DNA from: Chlorobiales bacterium
Lineage (GTDB): Bacteria; Bacteroidota; Chlorobiia; Chlorobiales; Chlorobiaceae
Assembly (NCBI GenBank): GCA_022360415.1
Contig: JAKSDB010000301.1
Coordinates: forward strand, 1 to 11,566
Direction: 5' to 3'
Length of the DNA stretch: 11,566 nucleotides
Shown here piece after piece: positions 5,253 to 11,566 of this stretch. Below the pieces are notes generated by a model, which worked only from the letters and a program-made list of their open reading frames with translations, had not been told where the DNA came from and made no database searches. Each line of letters begins with the position of its first letter. Position 1 is the stretch's first letter. The translations under genes and the position numbers were made by a program.

Positions 5253-8093
5253 GCCCCCATCAAGCCAAGGCTGGAGATGCTTTCCTGTCAATGACCCCGA
5301 ATGCTCGCATATCAATTCGGGGGTACCTTCAGCAACAATTTCTCCGCCCTTGTCTCCGGCTCCCGGCCCAAGATCGATAACCCAGTCGGCCTGTTTGATG
5401 ATATCGGGATTGTGCTCGATAACAAGAAGGGAATTGCCCTGTTCGAGAAGCCGCTCGAAGCATCTGATCAGTTTGAGAATATCATCGAAGTGAAGGCCTG
5501 TTGTCGGTTCATCGAAAATAAAAAGCGTGTGCTCGGTATCGGATTTTGCAATAAAATGTGCAAGCTTGAGGCGTTGCGCTTCCCCTCCCGAAAGGGTGCT
5601 CGATGACTGGCCGAGCCGAATATAACCGAGACCCACATCGTCAAGAACAGCAAGTTTCCGTTGTATCGATTTTTCTCCGGCAAAAAAATCCATGGCCTCC
5701 TGAACGGTGAGGTCAAGAACGTCGGCAATGGAGAGATTTTTAAAGCGGACATCGAGAGTGTCACTTTTATAACGTCTTCCTCCGCACTCTTCACACTCCG
5801 CCTCGATATCGGCAAGAAACTGCATCTCGATTTTCACAACCCCTTCACCTGCGCAGGTCTCACAACGCCCCCCCGGAATGTTAAAGGAAAAATAACCGGG
5901 CTTCCATCCTCTTGATCGAGCCTCTCTGGTTCCGGCAAAAAGCTGGCGGATATCATCGAATATTTTCATGTAGGTAACCGGGTTGCTTCTGCTTGACTTG
6001 CCGATTGGCGACTGGTCAACATGTTCGACGCTTTGAACCAGCTCTGTTCCTGTAATGAAACGATGAGTTCCGACTTTCTCTCCGCTCCCCTCTTTCGCCC
6101 TGACAATGCCTTTCCTGAGGATGTCATTGACCAGTGTCGACTTGCCCGAACCACTGACCCCGGTCACACAGATCATGATATGTAGAGGAAAGCGGACGTC
6201 GATATTTTTCAGATTGTGCTGCATAGCACCCTTGACATCGATGCATCGGGAAAAATCGGGTTTTCTCCGCCGGGACGGAACAGGAATTGCCTTTCTTCCT
6301 GCAAGATAGTCGGCTGTAACTGATCCGGTTTTTTGCCGTATTGTTGCCGGTGCACCGTGAAACATAACCTCCCCTCCTTTTTTACCCGCTTTCGGTCCGA
6401 GATCGACAAGTTCATCTGCGGCTTCTATGATTTCACGATCATGCTCCACAACCACAACGGTATTACCCAGATCACGCAGGCGTTTCAACAGGCTGATCAG
6501 TCGTGCCGAGTCGCTTTGATGCAGACCGATACTTGGCTCATCAAGAATATACATTGCCCCGACAAGAGGGGAACCAAGAGAAGTCGAAAGATTGATCCTC
6601 TGAAACTCCCCTCCGCTCAGTGTATGGGTAAGCCGGTCAAGCGTCAGATAGTTCAGGCCGACATCAAGCATGTATTTCAGCCTCTTCTGTATCTCCAGCA
6701 GTAAAGCTCCGGCAACTTCTCTGTCAAACTGCGATATATCGAGGCTGTAAAAAAAAGCGTAGGCTTCTTCAATATTCAAGCGGCTTACTTCCCCGATGTT
6801 TTTTCCGGAAATCCTGACACACCTCGCTTCCGGTTTGAGCCTGCTTCCTTCGCATTCCTTGCAGAGAGCATAGCCCCTGTAACGGCTGAGAAACACCCGC
6901 AGATGCATTTTGTAACCCGCCTCGCTCTCCATCTCGGCAAAAAAATGGTTGATCCCCCTGTACCCTTTCTGTCTTATGCCTTTCCAGACCATATCCTTAT
7001 GGATAAATGAAAGTTTTTCATAGGGGCGGTCAACGGGAATACCGACTTCACGTGCAACCTCAATAAGTTTTCTTCTATGACGGCTATACTTTTCGGAGTT
7101 CCAGCATGCGATAGCCCCGTCTGCAAGACTGACAGATTTGTCAGGAACAACCGCCTCTTCATCGATACCGGCAACCCGCCCGAAACCCTGGCACTCAGGA
7201 CATGCCCCAAGTGGAGAATTGAACGCAAAAAGCTGAGGGGTTGGCTCCTGATACTCAACTCCATTCAACTCGAGACGATCACTGAAACGAAACGTCTTGC
7301 CTCCGACAACTTTCAGTACGGCATAACCGCTGGACTCGTTGAAGCTCGTCTCCGCTGCCTGCGCTACCCTGCTGACGGTTTTTTCATCATGAGTTGTTTT
7401 AAACCGGTCAACAAGCACCATAACATGCCTGATCTCTTCAGCGCTCATACCGGCAATACGTTTATAGGCTTCTTCATCGTTGATGTCGACAACTTCATCC
7501 CGGTAAACCAGGCGGAAAAAACCTTTCTGCAACAGATTATGCAGTTCCTTATCCACGGGACAACGATGCAAAGACACATCAGTATGACAGGGAAAGGGGA
7601 ACCCGACAAAAAAACGGGCTCCTTCTTCAAGAAAACTCACCTGCATGCCGACATCTTCCGGTGTATGTTTCAGAACAAGCTCGTTGGTATCGGCAGAATA
7701 TATTTTACCTATTCGAGCGAACAGAAGCCTGAGATAGTCATAGATTTCGGAAACCGTTCCAACTGTGGAACGGGGATTTTTCGGGATAGCCTTCTGCTCA
7801 ATTGCAATCGCGGGGGCAATACCCTCTATCGAGTCGATCTCCGGCCTCGGTATTCTTTCGAGAAACTGACGTATATAGGCAGACATCGATTCAACGTATC
7901 TTCGATGCCCCTCGGCGTAGAGTGTGTCGAATGCCAGACTGGATTTACCCGAACCGCTCACTCCGGTTATTACGACAAGTTTATTTCTTGGAATCCTTAC
8001 CGAGATATTCTTCAGGTTATGGGTACCGACCCCCTTCATGACAATATCCGGAAGATCTCCATCGCCTACGGTAGAGGGACCTGCTTTCTGCAT
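5220..8093 (-). CDS. uvrA: Excinuclease ABC subunit A (UvrA)
   Basis: UvrA is the damage-sensing ATPase dimer of nucleotide excision repair and loads UvrB on distorted DNA. I place the start at the ATG at 8093 (957 residues), because family similarity begins about 15 residues later (DIVMKGVGTHNLKNI). A longer frame from a GTG at 8150 would add 19 residues with no family match; neither start has a clear ribosome site. Both ABC halves are complete. Counting from 8150, the first Walker A GVSGSGKSS is at 63-71, signature LSGGEFQR at 511, Walker B ILDEPS near 535. The second Walker A GVSGSGKST is at 664-672, signature LSGGEAQR at 853, then FDEPTTG near 879. The C-terminal zinc module is intact (C763, C766, C786, C789). 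The first module has only CPEC (317-320); the usual preceding CxxC is replaced by ELNGVEYQEP, as I recall for Bacteroidota/Chlorobi relatives. The last 12 residues derive from a tandem repeat. Confidence 0.97.
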   Translation of the reverse strand: MQKAGPSTVGDGDLPDIVMKGVGTHNLKNISVRIPRNKLVVITGVSGSGKSSLAFDTLYAEGHRRYVESMSAYIRQFLERIPRPEIDSIEGIAPAIAIEQKAIPKNPRSTVGTVSEIYDYLRLLFARIGKIYSADTNELVLKHTPEDVGMQVSFLEEGARFFVGFPFPCHTDVSLHRCPVDKELHNLLQKGFFRLVYRDEVVDINDEEAYKRIAGMSAEEIRHVMVLVDRFKTTHDEKTVSRVAQAAETSFNESSGYAVLKVVGGKTFRFSDRLELNGVEYQEPTPQLFAFNSPLGACPECQGFGRVAGIDEEAVVPDKSVSLADGAIACWNSEKYSRHRRKLIEVAREVGIPVDRPYEKLSFIHKDMVWKGIRQKGYRGINHFFAEMESEAGYKMHLRVFLSRYRGYALCKECEGSRLKPEARCVRISGKNIGEVSRLNIEEAYAFFYSLDISQFDREVAGALLLEIQKRLKYMLDVGLNYLTLDRLTHTLSGGEFQRINLSTSLGSPLVGAMYILDEPSIGLHQSDSARLISLLKRLRDLGNTVVVVEHDREIIEAADELVDLGPKAGKKGGEVMFHGAPATIRQKTGSVTADYLAGRKAIPVPSRRRKPDFSRCIDVKGAMQHNLKNIDVRFPLHIMICVTGVSGSGKSTLVNDILRKGIVRAKEGSGEKVGTHRFITGTELVQSVEHVDQSPIGKSSRSNPVTYMKIFDDIRQLFAGTREARSRGWKPGYFSFNIPGGRCETCAGEGVVKIEMQFLADIEAECEECGGRRYKSDTLDVRFKNLSIADVLDLTVQEAMDFFAGEKSIQRKLAVLDDVGLGYIRLGQSSSTLSGGEAQRLKLAHFIAKSDTEHTLFIFDEPTTGLHFDDILKLIRCFERLLEQGNSLLVIEHNPDIIKQADWVIDLGPGAGDKGGEIVAEGTPELICEHSGSLTGKHLQPWLDGGSDKKRVTRKK

Positions 8094-8323
8094 CACAATC
8101 TGTTCACGATAACTGTTATGAAAGCCGCTTTTACACGCGCACAATTGCACAGGACAATCGGCTCATGTGGTGAAATAATGGATGTCTAAACGGAGCGTTT
8201 CAGCAAATGCTCGACAATCGCTCAATTTAGGGGATGGCAAGCTAATCGAAAAAGAAATGAGACGCAATGCCGAATTTCCCTGATGATACACATACGGGAA
8301 CAAATACAGCGGCTTGCGGTGGA
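8094..8323. other. uvrA upstream region, no gene seen
   Basis: The 230 bases between uvrA and the Rrf2 gene hold no convincing gene on either strand. No hairpin with a T-run marks the end of the Rrf2 transcript, so uvrA may be reached by readthrough or have a promoter I cannot identify. An imperfect direct repeat with the core GACAATCG occurs at 8153-8160 and 8213-8220, each followed by CTCA-like sequence. I saw no LexA-type operator. The stretch 8094-8150 is coding if the GTG start of uvrA is used. Confidence 0.5.
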
Positions 8324-8731
8324 TCAATGTTTCAACAGAAGGGCGGAGACGGTCGTCCCGGCCATAAGCGAGTCGATCTTTTTTTGAAGCATGAACATAT
8401 AGCCGCGATGGGTACATCTGTCCACAATTTCACATTTCCTGCTTTCAACCGAGCAACGCATGAGGTGAGGCGCCCCTTCTGTCGCCCTCCCGATATCGGA
8501 AACGGTTATTTCATCCGGTGACTTTGCCAGCCTGTAGCCTCCCTTTACACCCTGAACCGAAACCGCAAGGCCGGCCCTCTTCAGGTTCTGCATGGCTTTT
8601 GCCATAAATTCCTGTGAAAATCCTATTTCCGTGGACATTTCCTTTACAGTGACAATTGTGTCAGCCTCCTTGCGGGCCAGGTACACGACGGCATGGAGCC
8701 CGTACTCGAATTTTCTTGATACTTTCAACAT
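8324..8731 (-). CDS. Rrf2-family transcriptional regulator, likely [2Fe-2S] sensor
   Basis: The protein of 135 residues begins MLKVSRKFEYGLHAVVYLAR, the standard Rrf2 N-terminus. An upstream ATG at 8761 adds ten residues with no family counterpart, and GGGAA stands just before the chosen ATG. The winged helix is seen as VTVKEMSTEIGFSQEFMAKAMQNLKRAGL (about 28-55, in two pieces) with the wing QGVKGGYRLAK (60-70). Three cysteines, C93, C100 and C106 (CX6CX5C, followed by THRG), occupy the place where IscR, NsrR and RirA hold an Fe-S cluster, so it probably senses iron, redox state or nitric oxide. That ligand assignment is an inference. It is divergent from the alpha/beta hydrolase gene, which with itself is the obvious candidate target. 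Which named member of the family it is cannot be said. Confidence 0.93.
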   Translation of the reverse strand: MLKVSRKFEYGLHAVVYLARKEADTIVTVKEMSTEIGFSQEFMAKAMQNLKRAGLAVSVQGVKGGYRLAKSPDEITVSDIGRATEGAPHLMRCSVESRKCEIVDRCTHRGYMFMLQKKIDSLMAGTTVSALLLKH

Positions 8732-8845
8732 TGTTTCCCGGTTCTGCAAAGCATAAAACAAATAGGACTGATTTCAACCAATTTAACAATAAATTCATTA
8801 AAATAGCCTGTATATTTTAGACTCTGTCAGGTATATTGTTTTTTT
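8732..8845. promoter_or_regulatory. Divergent promoter region, Rrf2 gene and alpha/beta hydrolase
   Basis: This 114-base AT-rich spacer must carry promoters for both directions. GTATATT occurs twice (8810-8816 and 8831-8837), exactly 21 nt or two helical turns apart. Around these an imperfect dyad CCTG (8807-8810) and CAGG (8828-8831) is present. These are the best candidates for a regulator site, but they match no Rrf2-family consensus I know. An AT-rich quasi-palindrome (TTTAA to TTAAA) lies at about 8782-8802. No -35/-10 pair is convincing. Confidence 0.35.
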
Positions 8846-9745
8846 ATGCTCATTGCCTCAGTAATCTCTACCATGAACGAACTGTCTGCCGACCTTTACT
8901 TCAATTGGGAATACGAAAAAGGTAAAACCGCAAAGATACGCTACCGGGAATACACCCCTTCTGCAAAAAACAAACCGTCGCTGCTTTTTGTTCACGGCTA
9001 TGGCGGTATGCTGGAGCACTGGGATGAAAACATACCGAAATTCACGGACGAACACCACATTGCAGCCATCGATCTCCTGGGTTTTGGAAAGTCCGATAAA
9101 CCCAACGTTCGCTACCGCCTTTCTTTGTTTGCCCAACAGATTGAGGCATTCCTTGCCTACAGGGAGATCAGCGATGTGATCATTATCGGCCATTCGATGG
9201 GAGGTGCTTCCGGGTTATATTTTGCCCATCAGAACCCGGAGACCGTAAAGGGGCTTGTACTTGCCAATCCATCCGGTCTTTTCGGTGACACAATGGACCC
9301 TATGGCAAAAACTTTTTTCGGCCTGATCGCGTCTCCTCTCATCGGCGAAGTAATGTTTGCTGCTTTTGCAAACCCTATCGGGGTAAGCCAGAGCCTCCTG
9401 CCCACCTATTACAACCAGAATAAAGTCGACTTCAGGCTTATCAACCAGTTCACAAAGCCACTCCAGGACAAGGGAGCTGTATGGTCCTACCTCTCCCCAT
9501 CCCGCAGGCCGCATGATTTTACACTTGAAAACCTTCCCAAACCCTGTAATTACCGGGACAAGGCTTTTCTTGTCTGGGGAGCGGAAGACAGCGCACTCCC
9601 TCCGCATAAAATTATACCCGAGTTTCAGCAGCTGCTGCCACAGGCGGGAGCGTTCATCATACCGGAAGCATCACACTGCATCCATCATGACGCCCATGAA
9701 ACATTCAACGCCCGGTTGGAATATATTCTCAACCACGAGTTGTGA
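8846..9745 (+). CDS. Alpha/beta-fold hydrolase
   Basis: A 299-residue cytoplasmic-looking protein with the complete alpha/beta hydrolase catalytic set. HGYGG (50-54) forms the oxyanion hole, GHSMGG (115-120) holds the nucleophile Ser117, WGAEDSALPP (244-253) the acid Asp248, and ASHCIH (275-280) the base His277. DLLGFGKSDKP (about 76-86) is the typical strand-4 turn. The cap region (about 150-220) is hydrophobic and unassigned. Overall it resembles the epoxide hydrolase / haloperoxidase / pheophytinase-like group; in a phototroph a role on a chlorophyll-derived or other ester is possible but not shown. The start is uncertain: ATG at 8846 or the second ATG at 8873 (MNELSADLYF), neither with a ribosome site. 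It is divergent from the Rrf2 regulator and convergent with the LptD-like gene. Confidence 0.9.
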   Translation: MLIASVISTMNELSADLYFNWEYEKGKTAKIRYREYTPSAKNKPSLLFVHGYGGMLEHWDENIPKFTDEHHIAAIDLLGFGKSDKPNVRYRLSLFAQQIEAFLAYREISDVIIIGHSMGGASGLYFAHQNPETVKGLVLANPSGLFGDTMDPMAKTFFGLIASPLIGEVMFAAFANPIGVSQSLLPTYYNQNKVDFRLINQFTKPLQDKGAVWSYLSPSRRPHDFTLENLPKPCNYRDKAFLVWGAEDSALPPHKIIPEFQQLLPQAGAFIIPEASHCIHHDAHETFNARLEYILNHEL

Positions 9746-9849
9746 ACGTTCAACCCGGAGCTTCTCTTTACTCCGAAAGAGCCGAGCTGAAAGAATCGAT
9801 GCCGATACCGACGGCGAATCGACAGCTCAATACCTCCGTTACTGTCAGA
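9746..9849. other. Convergent spacer, nothing definite
   Basis: The 104 bases between the hydrolase stop and the LptD-like stop hold no gene. A small hairpin CGGAG (9756-9760) with CTCCG (9771-9775) follows the hydrolase stop but has no T-run, so I do not call it a terminator. Confidence 0.4.
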
Positions 9850-11566
9850 TCACGACGTATCACCAAGCCGACCGCTCTGCCGAACTCTGATATCCTGCAA
9901 GTGAGGAGCTTTGATGCCGATCTGAAAGAAATAACTCTCATATTCGCCGACAGGCACCCACTGAAAGCTCATATCCCAGCATTCGAAATCGCCATACAGA
10001 TTGATCTGGGGGTATATAAACTCCTGGTTCTCAATATCATAGCCTGTGTTCAGACCAAGGTGCCAGGTTTTACTCAAAGAGACTTTTGCGGAGGTATTCA
10101 ATAAAAAAGTTGTGACTGCGGGCTCCAGAGGTTCATATTTGTTTGAATTCAGGTAGAGTGACAACCTCAGCTGCCATGGCAGCCTGCTGCTCAGGTACCT
10201 GAAAGAATCCTGGTTGTAACGCTCCTTGTAAATTGCTTCTTCAACATTCAGCTCTTTTTTTCCATTATCCCCCGCATCGGCTGACTTTTCACCTCCGCTC
10301 TGTTTCTTCCCTTTATCCTTGCTGTCTATGCTCCCCTTAAGGCTCAGACTCATATTCAGAAATCCCTGGACAAAACGCAGCAATCCACCTCCGTCATCAA
10401 TATAGAGCTTGTCGATCCGATCACCTGTAACCGGATCAAAACTGTAAAAATCATAGGTGGCGCCGGCCCGGAGAAGAAGATTCGGAGCAAGAGCGTTACT
10501 CGAAGCTGAAAGCTTCAACGGAGCAAGCTTGAGAGAATCCGCTGCAAAATTGTAACTCGTTGAAGCAGTAAGCGAAAGGAGCTGAAGAATCCTGTCATTG
10601 GCAACTATGCCTTCGGGGGATACTTCTCCCTTTACTTTCGCCTGCAGGAGGTTCTGAACAGACAAGCCGATTTCACTTCTTTCTTCGAACACATTGTTGT
10701 ATATCGCGTCCATGTATTTGTTGTAGCGCACCGGCTGGTTCAGGGCATCGAGATAGGTATCGTAGTAATCATAGTTATCCCCGGTAAAATCAGGGTTCCA
10801 GGAAAACGTCAGACTCGGAATAACGGTGTGCCGTAAAGCCTTTATGCCAACAAAGTCCTCCAGGAAACGGGTATACATCGTTCCGTACAGCCTGGTCTGC
10901 ACATCGGCATCGAGCGAATAGGTGGAGTAATGGGACGGGCTGTCGATCGTTTCCGTTACAACTTCATCGTCAATATCGTCATAGTATTTTTCAATGAAAC
11001 TGTTGACGTAGTAGTTGTTGTAATTGAAGCTGCTGTTTACGTTGAAATACCTGAACAAGGTCGAGTTGACACTGAAAGGCAGCTCAAGCCTGACCCCCCA
11101 ACGATCATCCTCGACAGGATTGTTGTCCAGCTTTCCCTGAAGCTCAACCCTTTGGGAAAAACTGGCGTTGTAGCCCCTGGCGAAATCCTGCCTGAAGGCC
11201 ATCCGCAGGCTTGCATCGGCCGTGTAATCACTGTAGTCCAGGTTATCCAGTGTGGAATACACCGCGCTGGCGGTAGCACGAGGAGTCAGGGAAAAACGGG
11301 ATTGCCAGTCGTCTGCGCTTGTCCCCTCACTTCTGAAAGGATAGAGACGCTCCTGGTAGAAAGAAGTGCTGATTGATTGTGTGAGGTCATTGTCCCTGAG
11401 ATCCTCTGAACGCTGATAGCTCGCTGTCAGGCTGCGGCTCCCTCCATCAAACGTTTTGGAAAAAGAAGCATAGGAGTTGGCCTGCTCGTTGATAATCGAT
11501 TCGTTATTTATTGAAGATATATCATAATACCGCCGCCCGCCCTGATAAAACAGGTTAAGGTCGAAT
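9850..11566 (-). CDS. lptD: LptD-like outer-membrane LPS-assembly protein, C-terminal part (cut by window edge)
   Basis: The frame is open from the stop at 9850-9852 to the window edge, giving 571 visible residues; the GTG at 11262 is internal, not a start. LptD is the outer-membrane beta barrel that inserts lipopolysaccharide into the outer leaflet. The visible part is a succession of alternating polar/aromatic strands, rich in Tyr, Asn, Asp and Ser (for example NVNSSFNYNNYYVNSF). The C-terminal block with LSKTWHLGLNTGYDI, FECWDMSFQWVPVG and KAPHLQDIRV closely resembles, from memory, the C-terminal domain of Bacteroidota/Chlorobi LptD. The protein ends about 10 residues after the last strand rather than in a terminal Phe. 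A Lys/Gly/Ser-rich stretch (SKDKGKKQSGGEKSADAGDNGKK, in two pieces around 10250-10334) looks like a flexible loop. The N-terminal periplasmic jellyroll and signal peptide lie beyond the window. Confidence 0.87.
   Translation of the reverse strand, partial: FDLNLFYQGGRRYYDISSINNESIINEQANSYASFSKTFDGGSRSLTASYQRSEDLRDNDLTQSISTSFYQERLYPFRSEGTSADDWQSRFSLTPRATASAVYSTLDNLDYSDYTADASLRMAFRQDFARGYNASFSQRVELQGKLDNNPVEDDRWGVRLELPFSVNSTLFRYFNVNSSFNYNNYYVNSFIEKYYDDIDDEVVTETIDSPSHYSTYSLDADVQTRLYGTMYTRFLEDFVGIKALRHTVIPSLTFSWNPDFTGDNYDYYDTYLDALNQPVRYNKYMDAIYNNVFEERSEIGLSVQNLLQAKVKGEVSPEGIVANDRILQLLSLTASTSYNFAADSLKLAPLKLSASSNALAPNLLLRAGATYDFYSFDPVTGDRIDKLYIDDGGGLLRFVQGFLNMSLSLKGSIDSKDKGKKQSGGEKSADAGDNGKKELNVEEAIYKERYNQDSFRYLSSRLPWQLRLSLYLNSNKYEPLEPAVTTFLLNTSAKVSLSKTWHLGLNTGYDIENQEFIYPQINLYGDFECWDMSFQWVPVGEYESYFFQIGIKAPHLQDIRVRQSGRLGDTS

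Noticed and set aside
7077..8189. Long plus-strand open frame of 370 codons antisense to uvrA
   Set aside because: It lies wholly opposite strongly conserved uvrA coding sequence and its translation shows no domain or fold-like pattern.
8153..8220. GACAATCG direct repeat before uvrA as an SOS or regulator site
   Set aside because: Only an 8-base core repeats, with no dyad symmetry and no match to a LexA operator; chance is likely.

Overview
This window looks like chromosomal DNA of a green sulfur bacterium (Chlorobiaceae, Chlorobium/Prosthecochloris-like). The evidence is inference from protein character: a Chlorobi-type TrpA, a LptD of the Bacteroidota/Chlorobi type, a UvrA lacking the first CxxC pair of its first zinc module, and few clear Shine-Dalgarno sites. 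I cannot name the species. I see no mobile element, CRISPR array, tRNA or rRNA. Almost all genes are ordinary housekeeping genes, mostly on the minus strand.

Read in the minus-strand direction of transcription, from high to low coordinates: the window edge cuts into an outer-membrane LptD-like LPS-assembly barrel (9850 to edge). An alpha/beta hydrolase (8846-9745, plus strand) converges on it and is divergent from an Rrf2-family regulator with three cysteines suited to an Fe-S cluster (8324-8731). uvrA follows (5220-8093), ending in a tail built from a 14-bp tandem repeat. It converges with a 98-codon plus-strand gene of unknown function (4871-5167). The groES-groEL operon (4636-2659) comes next, preceded by a perfect CIRCE operator (HrcA heat-shock control) and closed by a strong intrinsic terminator. 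Beyond the terminator is a probable co-directional group: queC, a CPBP-family membrane protease, trpA, and a family-2 glycosyltransferase cut by the window start.

The most surprising observation is in trpA. The open frame starts at 1022, but the reading frame upstream clearly continues the TrpA N-terminus (ATG at 1085, 20 sense codons). It is interrupted by a single TAG directly before the ATG at 1022. The whole reading would be 270 codons, the normal TrpA length, so this is a nonsense mutation, a sequencing error, or a case of readthrough or stop-start reinitiation. The second structural curiosity is the 14-bp repeat that overlaps the uvrA 3' end and supplies its last codons and stop. I found no convincing new multi-gene system here.
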